Notes: a model not told the origin generated them from the letters alone. Shown: positions 33,316 to 46,215, counted from the stretch's first letter. The stretch: 64,000 nt of DNA from Brachybacterium sacelli (GCF_017876545.1 NZ_JAGIOD010000001.1:2108001-2172000); one strand, 5' to 3'. A program made the numbers and translations.

Positions 33316-34170
33316 ATGCGTATCCTCCACCTCAGCGACACCCATCTCCACGGCGATCCCTCGGCGCGGCACTACGACCGCATCGACACCACCGCGGCCC
33401 TGCGCGGGCTCCTCGCCCGGTGTGAGGCCATCACGGATCTCGACGCGATCCTCCACACCGGGGACGCCTCGGAGGACGGCTCCGCGGAGAGCTACCGCCT
33501 GCTGCACGAGATCCTCGATCCCTTCGCTGCCGCGAAGGGGGCGCAGCTGGTCGTCGCGATGGGCAACCACGACGTCTCCGGGGTCTACGGCGGGACCATC
33601 GCCCTCGGTGATCGCGGCACCGCCGTGCAGGACCGCGTGGTCCCGCTGGCCGGCGGTTGGCGCGCCGTCGTGCTCGACTCGAGCGTCCCCGGTGCCGGGT
33701 ACGGGCATCTCGATCCCGAGCAGCTGACCTGGCTGCGTGAGGTCCTGTCCGAACCGGCCGCGGCAGGCACCGTCCTGGCTGTGCACCACCCGCCGCTGGT
33801 CGCGGCCACTCCGCTGCTGCGGGCCCTCGACCTGGACGCCCTCGAGGAGCTCGCTGCGGTGCTCGAGGGCTCCGACGTGCGCCTCGTGCTGTCCGGCCAC
33901 TACCACCACGAGATGACCGGCCAGATCGCCGGGATCCCGGTCCACGTCGTCCCGGGCGTCACGAACGTCGTCGATCCGGTCACCGCGGGGGAGCGGGAGC
34001 AGGCCCGCGCGCTCTCCGGCGTCTCCGTGGTGGAGCTCGGCGAGGGGGCTCCCTGGGTGATCACCTCGGTGCTCCCCCATGCCGGGGATCCCGACGGTGA
34101 CCCGGGGGACCCGGTCTACGACTTCGGGCCGGAGCAGGTCGCCGCGATCGTGGAGGCTGCGGGACGCTGA
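33316..34170 (+). CDS. CpdA-like calcineurin-type metallophosphoesterase
   Basis: A 284-residue dinuclear metallophosphatase. Metal-ligand motifs appear in order: LSDTHLHG, HTGDASEDGS, GNHD, VHHPPL and SGHYHHE. Class III cyclic-nucleotide phosphodiesterases of this length hydrolyse 3',5'-cAMP, which is the likely but unproven activity. Soluble, no signal peptide. It stands alone after the Moco genes, behind its own leaderless-type promoter. Confidence 0.9.
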   Translation: MRILHLSDTHLHGDPSARHYDRIDTTAALRGLLARCEAITDLDAILHTGDASEDGSAESYRLLHEILDPFAAAKGAQLVVAMGNHDVSGVYGGTIALGDRGTAVQDRVVPLAGGWRAVVLDSSVPGAGYGHLDPEQLTWLREVLSEPAAAGTVLAVHHPPLVAATPLLRALDLDALEELAAVLEGSDVRLVLSGHYHHEMTGQIAGIPVHVVPGVTNVVDPVTAGEREQARALSGVSVVELGEGAPWVITSVLPHAGDPDGDPGDPVYDFGPEQVAAIVEAAGR

Positions 34171-34179
34171 ACCGCGGGC

Positions 34180-34353
34180 TCAGCGGCCGAAGCCGAGGGG
34201 GCTGATGCCCTGGCTCTGGCGGGACTTCATGATGGCGGTGTAGTCGGCGCCGAGGCGGGAACGGCCGACCGCGTTCTCGCGCTCGATCTCCTGGCCCTGC
34301 AAGCGGTGCGCGAGGCGGCCCAGGGCGGAGTCGAGGGTGCGGAGGATGGTCAT
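34180..34353 (-). CDS. Small hypothetical protein (57 aa)
   Basis: A 57-residue basic protein, starting MTILRTLDSALGRLAHRLQG and ending SQGISPLGFGR. GAAGGGGA precedes the ATG. The in-frame upstream extension is Arg/Pro-rich and looks non-coding. No family recognised. It is convergent with the phosphodiesterase gene and divergent from groES. Confidence 0.55.
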   Translation of the reverse strand: MTILRTLDSALGRLAHRLQGQEIERENAVGRSRLGADYTAIMKSRQSQGISPLGFGR

Positions 34354-34585
34354 GGCGGTCTGTCCCCTTCGGCTCGGTGCGGGATGGAGGCGCGGGCCCT
34401 GGATCGCAGGTGCTCCGGCACGTTCGACACCAGCCGTTCTACCCTCGCGCGGATCGTGTGTCAGCACGTCGCTCGTTTCTGGTTGCCGGGTTCACAATAA
34501 GGGTGTGACCTGGGGCGCAGAAGCCGGGTGCGGCGAAGGTCCCAGGGCGATCCCCGCCGCCGGCCGGCGGGTGGTCGTCCGCGGT

Positions 34586-34612
34586 TTAGCACTCGCCTTG
34601 CACGAGTGCCAG
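34586..34612. promoter_or_regulatory. CIRCE operator 1 (HrcA site)
   Basis: TTAGCACTC-N9-GAGTGCCAG, matching the CIRCE consensus TTAGCACTC-N9-GAGTGCTAA at all but two right-arm positions. It overlaps the -35 element of the groESL promoter, so HrcA binding would block RNA polymerase. Confidence 0.92.
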
Positions 34613-34626
34613 CGTGGTCCTAGAGT
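34598..34626 (+). promoter_or_regulatory. Vegetative promoter of groESL
   Basis: TTGCAC (34598-34603) and TAGAGT (34621-34626) are 17 bp apart, a good match to a housekeeping-sigma promoter. Transcription would begin near 34633, just before the second CIRCE element, leaving a leader of about 140 nt before groES. Confidence 0.8.
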
Positions 34627-34634
34627 TGTCCTCG

Positions 34635-34661
34635 TTGGCAGTCGATGGCCGAGAGTGCCAG
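34635..34661. promoter_or_regulatory. CIRCE operator 2 (HrcA site)
   Basis: TTGGCAGTC-N9-GAGTGCCAG, a more degenerate CIRCE 22 bp downstream of the first and covering the presumed transcription start. Confidence 0.8.
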
Positions 34662-34772
34662 AAGCTGCTGCGGAGGGATCCTCCTCGGTCGGCACCGCGA
34701 CGACGATCGGGATCGGGATCCCTGGACCCCCGAACTCATACAGAGTCATCTCTTCATGAAGGAGTGAGCCGC

Positions 34773-36672
<1,900 letters not shown>

Positions 36673-36751
36673 GTGATCGGCGTGCCGTGAGCGCGTCGCC
36701 GTCCGCGAGGTAAGCGTGGACGGCGGCCCGTGAGCGGGAGCGTTCGTCCGC

Positions 36752-36793
36752 GACGGGCGGGCAGCACGGGGAGACCCGGGCTGCCCGCCCGTC
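36752..36793 (+). terminator. groESL terminator
   Basis: A 14-bp perfect stem (GACGGGCGGGCAGC and complement) with a smaller CGGG/CCCG pair inside the loop, 80 bp after the groEL stop. Confidence 0.8.
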
Positions 36794-37080
36794 GTCATGT
36801 CCGGCGTGCTGCCGGCCGCCCCGCGAACCCGGGCCCCGGTGGTCGCGGGGCAAGACGGCGCAAGGGCTTGATTGCGCAGGTCAGGGCGCGGTGATCCTTC
36901 TCAGCGTGCTCACTGATGGTATTGCGACAGTTTTCAACTTACGGTGGGTGCGCCGGGCACCGGTGGGACGACGACGCCTCTCACGCCACCCGGATCCTCA
37001 GGGTTCGCCCTTCGGGCCCGAGGTCGTGAGCTTTCATCCGGTTCTCCTCCCGGCCTGTCGACCCGAATCGGAGGAACTGC
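36794..37080. other. Intergenic region before the BCCT transporter
   Basis: No gene or RNA was recognised. A TACGGT box at 36940-36945 could be a plus-strand -10 element but has no -35 at proper spacing. The stretch near 36900-36940 is less GC-rich than its surroundings, as expected for a promoter. Confidence 0.4.
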
Positions 37081-39339
37081 GTGACGGAGCACCGCACCTC
37101 GCACCCATCCCAGCAGCACGCGAGCGCGGACGAGAGCGCCCCGGCTCGGGCCGGCGAGCGCGAGGCCGCCGAGATCGCTCGCGGGAAGCTCGGCGCGCAG
37201 ACGCGCCGCGAGGTGCGCGAGGAGCGGGAATCGCGACGTTCCCCGGTCAGCAGGGACGACCTCCAGAAGGGGTCCGCGGAGGTCGGCGGCGCTCGCGGAC
37301 CGCGGGTGAACTGGGTCGTGTTCCTGACCTCCTCCGCGATCATCCTGGCCTTCTCGCTGTGGACGATCTTCGCTCCCGACATGGCGGCCGGCACGATGCT
37401 GGAGGTCGTCACATGGATCGCCGAGGACCTGGGCTGGTTCTACGTCCTCACCGTGACCCTGGTGATCCTGTTCGTGCTGTGGGTGGCGTTCTCCTCGGAA
37501 GGCCGGGTGCGCCTGGGGTCGGACCACTCCCGCCCCGAGTACCGGTTCTTCACCTGGCTGGCGATGCTGTTCGCGGCCGGCGTCGGCATCGACATGCTGT
37601 TCTATTTGGTCACCGGGCCGATCTCGCACTACCTGACACCTCCGGACGCCCCGCCGGAGTCCGCCGCCGCGCTGCAGGACTCGGTGGTGTGGACCATGTT
37701 CCACTACGGCGTGGCCGGCTGGTCGATGTACTCGCTGCTCGGCATGGCGATGGGCTACTTCGCCTACCGCTGGGGCATGCCGCTGTCCATCCGCGCGGCC
37801 CTCTACCCGCTGCTGGGCAAGCGCGCGCGGGGCGCCGCAGGCGATGTCATCGACATCTTCGCGCTGGTGGGCACCGTGTTCGGGGTGGCGACCTCGATGG
37901 GCATCGGCGTGGTGCTGCTCAACGTCGGCTTCTCGTGGCTGTTCGGTCTGCCGCAGGGGCTCGGCCTGCAGATCGCCCTGGTGCTCGTCGCCGTCGTGGT
38001 GACCATCGCCGCCTGCACGTCCGGCGTCGACAGGGGCATCCGCCTGATCTCCGAGCTGAACCTCTACAGCGCAGGGGCGATGCTGCTGTACATCCTGATC
38101 ACCGGGAAATCCTCCTTCCTCCTCAACGCCATCGTCGAGAACGTGGGCCGCTTCGTGGCCACGCTCCCGGAGCGCACCATGGCGTACCAACCGGGCGGTT
38201 CGGACTGGATGGCCGGAGCAACCCTCTTCTTCTGGGCGTTCTGGCTCGCCTGGGGCCCGTTCGTCGGCATGTTCCTGGCGCGCATCTCGCGCGGCCGCAC
38301 CCTGCGCGAGTTCGTGCTCGCCGCCATCACCGCCCCGGTGCTGTGCGACCTGTTGGTGATCACCGTCTTCGGTAACAGCGCGCTGGCCGTCGTGCTCGAG
38401 GACACCCCCGCGTCCCGTGCGTTCGCACGGCTGGCGATCGACACCCCCGAGCAGGGCTGGTACGCGCTGCTGGAGATGTTCCCCGGCGCCCCGTTCCTCA
38501 TCGGTCTGGCCACGCTCTCCGGGCTGCTCTTCTACCTCACCAGCGCCAATTCCGGTGCACTGGTGATGAGCAACTTCTCCTCGACCATCCCCGACCCCGG
38601 CCAGGACGGGGCGAAGTGGCTGCGCATCTTCTGGGCGATCCTCACCGCGCTGCTGACCATCGCCATGCTCACCGCCGGGGGGCGTGACCACGATGGAGTA
38701 CGCCACGCTGATCTTCGGCCTGCCCGTCACCGTGGTCGCCTATCTGGTGATGGTGAGCTTCTCCAAGGCGCTGCGGATGGAGCGAGCGGAACGCGAGGGT
38801 CGCGTGCTGCGTCGTGCCGACGTCGCCGTCCACGGCGGATTCGCGCCGGAGAGGTCGTGGCGCCAGCGCCTGGCGAACCTGCGCTCCTACCCCAGCACCC
38901 GCTCGGTCGTGCAGTTCTCGCAGGAGAACGTCGGCCCCGCCCTCGAGGACGTCTGCCGAGAGTTCCTCGAGCAGGGCTACGCCGCGGAGACGACGTCTGT
39001 CACCGACGGGGCTCCGGCATCTCGATCAACTCGCTGATCATCCACATGGGACAGGAGCGCGACTTCATGTACCGCGTCGCCCCGGTCGAGACCCCGGTGC
39101 CGACGTTCGGTGCCCGCGTCGCGCAGGAGCGGACGACCTATCAGCGCCTGGACGTGTTCACCCAGACGGGCGCGGAGGGGTACGAGGTGGGCTCGCTGAC
39201 CCGCCAGCAGATCATCAACGACGTCCTGGACCGCTACGAGAACCACATCCAGTACCTCAGCTACGCGGCGGAGGTGGGTGGTGCCAGCGTGCTCACCCCG
39301 AGCACGATCGATACCCTCCCCACCGCCCCGCCCGAGTGA
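37081..39339 (+). CDS. BCCT-family (BetT/BetP-like) transporter with two compensating frameshifts
   Basis: An open frame of 752 codons for a betaine/choline/carnitine transporter. A charged N-terminal tail (about 75 residues) is followed by 12 expected membrane segments. BCCT hallmarks include FAAGVGIDMLFYLVTGPISH and AFWLAWGPFVGMFLARISRG. From about residue 533 to 643 the protein is scrambled: homology continues in the +1 frame (EYATLIFGLPVTVVAYLVM, RSVVQFSQENVGPALEDV) and returns at GSGISINSLIIHMGQ. The switches lie at a G6 run (38677-38682, five expected) and a G4 run (39008-39011, five expected). The restored frame encodes the C-terminal cytoplasmic domain of BetT-type proteins. GTG 37081 follows GGAGGA. 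Role if intact: osmoprotectant uptake driven by H+ or Na+. Confidence 0.88.
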   Translation: MTEHRTSHPSQQHASADESAPARAGEREAAEIARGKLGAQTRREVREERESRRSPVSRDDLQKGSAEVGGARGPRVNWVVFLTSSAIILAFSLWTIFAPDMAAGTMLEVVTWIAEDLGWFYVLTVTLVILFVLWVAFSSEGRVRLGSDHSRPEYRFFTWLAMLFAAGVGIDMLFYLVTGPISHYLTPPDAPPESAAALQDSVVWTMFHYGVAGWSMYSLLGMAMGYFAYRWGMPLSIRAALYPLLGKRARGAAGDVIDIFALVGTVFGVATSMGIGVVLLNVGFSWLFGLPQGLGLQIALVLVAVVVTIAACTSGVDRGIRLISELNLYSAGAMLLYILITGKSSFLLNAIVENVGRFVATLPERTMAYQPGGSDWMAGATLFFWAFWLAWGPFVGMFLARISRGRTLREFVLAAITAPVLCDLLVITVFGNSALAVVLEDTPASRAFARLAIDTPEQGWYALLEMFPGAPFLIGLATLSGLLFYLTSANSGALVMSNFSSTIPDPGQDGAKWLRIFWAILTALLTIAMLTAGGRDHDGVRHADLRPARHRGRLSGDGELLQGAADGASGTRGSRAASCRRRRPRRIRAGEVVAPAPGEPALLPQHPLGRAVLAGERRPRPRGRLPRVPRAGLRRGDDVCHRRGSGISINSLIIHMGQERDFMYRVAPVETPVPTFGARVAQERTTYQRLDVFTQTGAEGYEVGSLTRQQIINDVLDRYENHIQYLSYAAEVGGASVLTPSTIDTLPTAPPE

Positions 39340-39475
39340 TCCGGGAGCGTGCCCGAGGCCCGGGTCGGCCCGTGCCCGCGACGCGTGGGCCGACCTGGGG
39401 TGAAGCCCTCCGAAGCGTCGTACCAGCGGACTAATATGGGCAGGTCCCTGGATGTCGACGGTCGGAGGAGCAGTG

Positions 39476-40177
39476 GTGATCAGTAGCCCCGATACCACGC
39501 GGTCCCCGGACCACGACGACCGCCCCACCCGCACCTTCGGACCGCCGGCGGGCGTCGTGCTCGGCACCCTCGCGGCCGGCTTCGTGTTCGTCGTGGTGCT
39601 CGAGTTCCTGGTGATCATCAGCTTCGTCGGCCAGCGGCTGTGGAACCACCCCGCACTGCTGCGGGACGTCGTGTTCACCGCGCCGGCGCTGCTCTGGGTC
39701 CTGGTGGCGGTGGCCTCCTCCCTCCTGTGCCTGCGGGTCCTCACCGCGTGGCTGCAGATCGACGAGGAGGGGTTCGAGCTGCGCAGCCTGGCCCGGCGCA
39801 CCCGCAAGGCCTCATGGGAGGAGGTGGGCAGGGTGATCGCGGTGCGCGACATCGACCGGGGCGTGACCCCCGCCGAGATGCTGGATGCCGCCGAGACGGC
39901 CTACGACGGCGTGTACCTGCTGGACCCGCAGGGACATCGGATGATCGCGGTCTCCAGTCGCTTCTTCGGGCCCCGCGCACAGGAGATGACCCTGCACCGG
40001 GCTCGACGGGCCGGAGTGCGGATCGACCACATCGACGCGATCACCACGGCTGACCTGCGCGCCCAGGCGCCGCAGGCGCTGAGCTCCGTGGACCGTCACC
40101 CCAATCTGCTGCTGCTCCTGCTCGCGGCCTTCTACATCGCCCACAACGTGCTGACCTTCGCCGTGTGGGGGCTGTGA
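39476..40177 (+). CDS. Hypothetical membrane protein with PH-like region
   Basis: About 233 residues. Two N-terminal membrane segments (VVLGTLAAGFVFVVVLEFLVII and LLWVLVAVASSLLCLRVLTA), a PH-like stretch (LQIDEEGFELRSLARRTRKASWEEVGRVI) and a C-terminal segment (LLLLLLAAFYIAHNVLTFAV). The start is uncertain: GTG 39476 follows GGAGG by 7 nt, and a TAATAT box (39432-39437) would leave a normal leader. ATG 39452 would place the start almost on the transcription start. The stop overlaps the next GTG (GTGA). Confidence 0.7.
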   Translation: MISSPDTTRSPDHDDRPTRTFGPPAGVVLGTLAAGFVFVVVLEFLVIISFVGQRLWNHPALLRDVVFTAPALLWVLVAVASSLLCLRVLTAWLQIDEEGFELRSLARRTRKASWEEVGRVIAVRDIDRGVTPAEMLDAAETAYDGVYLLDPQGHRMIAVSSRFFGPRAQEMTLHRARRAGVRIDHIDAITTADLRAQAPQALSSVDRHPNLLLLLLAAFYIAHNVLTFAVWGL

Positions 40178-41193
40178 GCACGGGCGGAGGGACGCCGCCG
40201 GGGCGGAGGCCGGGCCGGGCGGCCCGACGCCGGGCCCGGCGTCGGGCTCCGCCGCTGCCCCAGCGGGACGGACTGGACCCCGTGCGCTGGGTGGTGCCAC
40301 CCGGGACGGCGGAGGACGCCGCCCTGGACGCACTGCGTGCACGATTCCCGGCCCTGGACGACCCGGAAGCGACCCCTCTGCACGAGCGCTTCGCACGAGG
40401 GGAGGTCGTCGATCCCGAGGGGCGGTCCTGGGACGCCGGTGACGCCGTCGGCCCCGAGGACGAGCTGTGGTTCCATCGGGAGCTGCGTGACGAGGACGTC
40501 CCTGCGGCCGAGCTGTCGATCCTGCACCGCGACGAGCACCTGCTGGTGCTCGACAAGCCCCATGACATGGCGACCATGCCCCGCGGTGCGCATGTGCTGG
40601 CCAGCGCGCTGGTGCGGCTGCGGAGGGCGACCGGGATCGAGACGCTGGTGCCGCTGCACCGCCTGGACCGCCGCACCGCCGGGGTGCTCGCCTTCGGCAT
40701 CCGCCCGGAGGATCGCCCCGCCTACCAGCAGCTGTTCGCCCACGGGGAGGCGGCGAAGGAGTACGAGGCCCGCGTGCGCCCCGACCCGGAAGCGGGCATC
40801 CCGACCAGGCCGGGGGAGCGCGCCACGCTGCGTGACCGCCTGGGCAAGCGCCACGGACACCTGCGGGCGCTGGTGCTGCCGGGAGAGCCGAACGCCGAGA
40901 CGCACCTGGAGGTCGCGGAGGTCGAGGCGGACGGCACGGCGCTGCTGCGACTGCGACCGCTCACCGGGCGCACCCATCAGCTGCGCCTCCAGCTCTCCTC
41001 CCGAGGCGCGGCGATCCTGGGCGAAGACCTCTATCCGGAACCGGTCGATGCCACGCCGATACCGCTCCAGCTGCTCGCCCGCTCGCTCGCCTTCACCGAC
41101 CCCGTGACCGGGCAGGAGCGCCGATTCCTCAGCGCCCGGGAGCTGGGCATCCCACGGCGAGGTGCAGCGGCGCCCCGTACTCTTTCCCCGTGA
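40174..41193 (+). CDS. RluA-family pseudouridine synthase
   Basis: A 339-residue RNA pseudouridine synthase. The catalytic aspartate lies in HRLDRRTAGVLAFG. LVLDKPHDMATMP and PLTGRTHQLRLQLSSRG are further family motifs. The Arg-rich N-terminus ([13 protein letters not shown]) could aid RNA binding. Target site in rRNA or tRNA unknown. GTG 40174 overlaps the preceding stop, and its own stop overlaps the next GTG. Confidence 0.92.
   Translation: MSTGGGTPPGRRPGRAARRRARRRAPPLPQRDGLDPVRWVVPPGTAEDAALDALRARFPALDDPEATPLHERFARGEVVDPEGRSWDAGDAVGPEDELWFHRELRDEDVPAAELSILHRDEHLLVLDKPHDMATMPRGAHVLASALVRLRRATGIETLVPLHRLDRRTAGVLAFGIRPEDRPAYQQLFAHGEAAKEYEARVRPDPEAGIPTRPGERATLRDRLGKRHGHLRALVLPGEPNAETHLEVAEVEADGTALLRLRPLTGRTHQLRLQLSSRGAAILGEDLYPEPVDATPIPLQLLARSLAFTDPVTGQERRFLSARELGIPRRGAAAPRTLSP
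41178..41183 (+). promoter_or_regulatory. -10 box inside the pseudouridine synthase gene
   Basis: TACTCT lies 6 nt before the GTG at 41190, suggesting the next gene also has its own leaderless promoter despite the overlap. Confidence 0.4.
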
Positions 41194-41972
41194 CCGCCCC
41201 GCAGCCCGCCGACTCCTCCATGCCGGAGCCCGCGCCGCGGCGCACCCGGGACGGCGCGGTGCTCATCGGGCCGACGATCCTCGCCCGCTACCGGCCCGGT
41301 GCCCTCATCGGTCTGCCGCTGATCTCGGTGCTGCTGTCGCCCTTCGCCGCGGCGGGGCTGCAGCAATGGCGCGCAGGGAGGGTGCGAGCGGGTCACGACA
41401 CCCTGCTCGAGCAGCTCCTGGCCCCCGCGGCGGTGCAGCTCCTCCTCGGCGCAGTGCTGCTGTGGGCGCTGTTCGCGCTGTGGGCGATCGTGCCGCTGCT
41501 GCTGACCCATCGCGTGATCCGTCTCGACGAGACCGCGGCGTCGCTCGAGCTGCGCAAGGGACTGCGGACCACGGACCGGGCAGCGCTCGCGGACGTCGAC
41601 CACGCGGTGGGGGAGCCGGAACGGGGGAGCATGGCGCTGATCGGCCTGCGAGGCCGGGGGGACGACGGCTCCGGGACGCTGCGGCAGTGGATCGTGCCGG
41701 AGGTCGGCTGGGACGCGGCCTCCTTCGACGGCCTGCGCGTGCTGCAGGCCGCGGCCGGGCTGCGCCCCGCCCCGCCCCGCCGGGAGCTGGTGCGGGAGAA
41801 CCGCCGCCGCCGGGTCGCGGCGAGCAACCGCGAACTGGCCGAGCGGCTCGGCATGCCGTGGCGGTCCGAGTACGAGCACGACGAGCTCGCCTTCCGCGCC
41901 GAGTTCGACCGGGTCCGCCGTGTGCTCGGAGGCAAGGAGCGGCCCCGGCCGGGTGATCCGGGGAGGCAGTGA
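41190..41972 (+). CDS. Hypothetical membrane protein
   Basis: A 260-residue protein. Two membrane segments (ALIGLPLISVLLSPFAAAGL and VQLLLGAVLLWALFALWAIVPL) are followed by a PH-like beta segment (VIRLDETAASLELRKGLRTT) and a long Arg-rich helical tail. No named family is recognised. It resembles in layout the membrane protein two genes upstream. GTGA overlap with the pseudouridine synthase gene. Confidence 0.7.
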   Translation: MTAPQPADSSMPEPAPRRTRDGAVLIGPTILARYRPGALIGLPLISVLLSPFAAAGLQQWRAGRVRAGHDTLLEQLLAPAAVQLLLGAVLLWALFALWAIVPLLLTHRVIRLDETAASLELRKGLRTTDRAALADVDHAVGEPERGSMALIGLRGRGDDGSGTLRQWIVPEVGWDAASFDGLRVLQAAAGLRPAPPRRELVRENRRRRVAASNRELAERLGMPWRSEYEHDELAFRAEFDRVRRVLGGKERPRPGDPGRQ

Positions 41973-42014
41973 GCTCCGGGGGCACTGAACGGGTCAGGAG
42001 ACCCGGTGAGAGGC

Positions 42015-43655
42015 TCAGAAGGCGGCGCGCAGCACCAGGACGACGATCGCCCCGATGCTCGCGGCTGCCGGCAGGGTGATGATCCAGGCCAGCGCGATCG
42101 GTCGCATGAGCTTCCAGTTCGCCGCCCGGTTCACGATCCCGACGCCGAGGACGGCACCGATCAGGATGTGGGTGGAGGAGACCGGCAGGCCCAGCACGGA
42201 GGCCAGCAGCACGACCGCTGCGGCCGCGAGCTCGGCCGCGAAGCCCGAGGACGGGTGCATCGTGGTCAGGCCCGTGCCGACGGTGGCGATGACCCGGCGG
42301 CCGACGAACCACAGCCCGGAGACCAGGGCGATGCCGAAGGCGACGAGCACCGCTGTGGGGACCGCGGCCTCCTCGGAGATCGCCCCCGTCCTCACCACGT
42401 CCAGCACGGCCGCGAAGGGCCCCACGGCATTGGCGATGTCGTTGGCGCCGTGGCTGAAGGCGAAGGCCGAGGCGGTGAAAACCTGCATCCAGCTGAACAT
42501 GATGAAGGTGGCGCGGGAGATGGACTGCTTCTTCAGAGCACGGGCGAACACGGTCACCGCCATCCACACGGCCAGCGCGATCATCATCAGCAGCAGGAGG
42601 CCGCCGCCGATCGTGACCTCGAACCCGACGTTCTTCAGCCCCTTGAAGACGAGCATCGCCGCGATCACGACGGCAGCGCCCGCGGCCAGCGGCGGGACCC
42701 GCTTCTCGAGCGCGTGGTAGGCCGCCTTGCGCTCGATCTTGCGGGCGGCCTTGCGCTCCTTCTTCGTGAGCGTCGCGGCGTGCTCGGCGAGCTCGGCGCC
42801 TGGCCCGCCGGGCGTGAGATCCAGGGCCGCGGATTCGGCGAAGGCGCTCTGCTGGAGCTCGGTCACGCGCTCGTAACCTGGTACGTGACGGTTCTCCTCC
42901 TCGTCGTCATCATCGTCCTCGTCGTCATCGTCCTCGGCGTCGTCGAAACCGCGCGAGCCCAGCGCGATCGCGCGAGAGGCCGGGGCGAGGATGTGTCGCT
43001 TGATCGCGCCGAAGAGCAGGAAGGCCGTGACACCGCCGAGGAGCGGAGAAAGGATCCAGGAGGTCGCGATGGCCCCGATCTCGCTCCACTGCACCATCGC
43101 GAATCCGCCGGTGCCCGTCACGATGCCGGTGGTGACGGCGGCGCCGACGATGCCGCCGATGATCGCGTGCGTGGTCGAGACGGGCCAGCCCATCTTGGTG
43201 GCCAGCAGCAGCCAGACGGCGGCGCCCAGCAGGGCGGACATCATGATGTAGGCGAAGGACTGCGGGTCCATGTGCATGCCGTCGATGTCGACGATGCCGC
43301 TGCGGACCGTCTCCGTGACGGAGCCCCCGGCGAGGACCGCGCCGGAGACCTCGAAAACGGCGGCGACCAGGAGCGCCTGCTTCATCGTGAGGGTTCCCGC
43401 CCCGACGCTGGTGCCGAAGGAGTTGGCGACGTCGTTGCCGCCGATGTTGAAGGCCATGAACAGGCCGAACGCGATCGCGAGGATCAGCAGGAGGGCGTTG
43501 ACGTCACCCCCGGCGTGGGAGAAGGACCAGATGGTGAAGGCGACCACGGTCGCCGCCGTCATCAGGCCGGCACCGAGGTGCCAGTTCCGGTCAGCGCCCA
43601 GGAACCCGGTCGTCACCGGAGGGTCAGTGGGCGTCTGGAGGTTCGTACGGGACAT
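42015..43655 (-). CDS. Low-affinity inorganic phosphate transporter (PiT family)
   Basis: A 546-residue PHO4/PiT permease importing metal-phosphate with protons. The two inverted signature repeats are present: NIGGNDVANSFGTSVGAGTL and HGANDIANAVGPFAAV. A central cytoplasmic loop (about residues 230-330) is strongly acidic, with an Asp/Glu run just after FDDAEDD. The start at 43655 (MSRTNLQTP) follows GGAG; the longer frame upstream is rejected as it runs into the divergent promoter region. Confidence 0.94.
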   Translation of the reverse strand: MSRTNLQTPTDPPVTTGFLGADRNWHLGAGLMTAATVVAFTIWSFSHAGGDVNALLLILAIAFGLFMAFNIGGNDVANSFGTSVGAGTLTMKQALLVAAVFEVSGAVLAGGSVTETVRSGIVDIDGMHMDPQSFAYIMMSALLGAAVWLLLATKMGWPVSTTHAIIGGIVGAAVTTGIVTGTGGFAMVQWSEIGAIATSWILSPLLGGVTAFLLFGAIKRHILAPASRAIALGSRGFDDAEDDDDEDDDDDEEENRHVPGYERVTELQQSAFAESAALDLTPGGPGAELAEHAATLTKKERKAARKIERKAAYHALEKRVPPLAAGAAVVIAAMLVFKGLKNVGFEVTIGGGLLLLMMIALAVWMAVTVFARALKKQSISRATFIMFSWMQVFTASAFAFSHGANDIANAVGPFAAVLDVVRTGAISEEAAVPTAVLVAFGIALVSGLWFVGRRVIATVGTGLTTMHPSSGFAAELAAAAVVLLASVLGLPVSSTHILIGAVLGVGIVNRAANWKLMRPIALAWIITLPAAASIGAIVVLVLRAAF

Positions 43656-43729
43656 CGTCGAGCTCCGGGGATGGCGGGGACGGAGGCGGAACCCGTGCAC
43701 GGGCCTCCGGGTGGGCGTCGCCACTGTAG

Positions 43730-45442
<1,713 letters not shown>

Positions 45443-45495
45443 GGGCTCCCGCACGGGCCGTCCACGGGGGAGGGCCGGACGTCGGCCCGCGCCGA

Positions 45496-45501
45496 TACGC
45501 T
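45496..45501 (+). promoter_or_regulatory. -10 box of the exonuclease gene
   Basis: TACGCT, 6 nt before the ATG at 45508, without a Shine-Dalgarno. Confidence 0.45.
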
Positions 45502-45507
45502 GGATCC

Positions 45508-46215
45508 ATGACCAGTACCTGGATCGACAGACCTCTGCTCGGCTTCGACACCGAGACCACCGGCACGAACGTGGCGAGCGATCGGATCGTGACGGTCGCC
45601 CTCGTGCACTCCGTCGGGCCGGGCCGTGAGAACGAGACGGTCGCGACCTGGCTGATCGACCCGGAGATCGACATTCCCGAGCCCGCCCAGCGGGTCCACG
45701 GCATCACCACCGAGCACGCGCGGGTGCACGGCATGGCGGCGGCCGACGCCCTCGAGGAGGTCGTCACGATGATCGCCGATTCCCTGCACCTCGACGTCCC
45801 GCTGGTCGCCTTCAACGGCAGCTTCGATCTCGCCATCCTCGAGAACGAGCTGACCCGCCTCGGCCTCCCCACCCTCGCCGCGCGTCTCGGCCACGACATC
45901 GCGCCTGTGATCGACCCGCTGGTGGTCGACCGCGGCGTGGACCGCTACCGCAAGGGCAAGCGCACCCTCACCGACCTCATCGCCCACTACGGGTGCGAGC
46001 AGGACGGCCGGCTGCACACGGCCGACGTGGACGTCTCGGCCACGCTGGACGTGCTGCGCGCCCTCGTCCTGGCCCATCCGAAGGTCGGCGCCTCCTCCCT
46101 GCCGGATCTGCACCGGGAGCAGATCGGCTGGCACCTCAGCTGGGCGGAGAACTTCAACCAGTTCCTCCGGAAGAAGGGCAAGACGCCGGACGTCAGTACT
46201 GCCTGGCCGCTCTGA
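45508..46215 (+). CDS. DEDDh 3'-5' exonuclease (DNA polymerase III epsilon-like)
   Basis: A 235-residue exonuclease domain protein. Exo I is FDTETTGTN, Exo II is FNGSFDLAILENEL and Exo III is HTADVDVSATLDVLRAL with the catalytic His. It would remove nucleotides from 3' ends in a two-metal reaction. As a free-standing domain it could serve in proofreading, repair or RNA turnover. Convergent with the next, minus-strand gene. Confidence 0.9.
   Translation: MTSTWIDRPLLGFDTETTGTNVASDRIVTVALVHSVGPGRENETVATWLIDPEIDIPEPAQRVHGITTEHARVHGMAAADALEEVVTMIADSLHLDVPLVAFNGSFDLAILENELTRLGLPTLAARLGHDIAPVIDPLVVDRGVDRYRKGKRTLTDLIAHYGCEQDGRLHTADVDVSATLDVLRALVLAHPKVGASSLPDLHREQIGWHLSWAENFNQFLRKKGKTPDVSTAWPL

Noticed and set aside
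38677..39011. A novel domain inside the BCCT transporter
   Set aside because: The +1 frame of the same stretch continues BCCT homology, so the in-frame sequence is out-of-frame translation.
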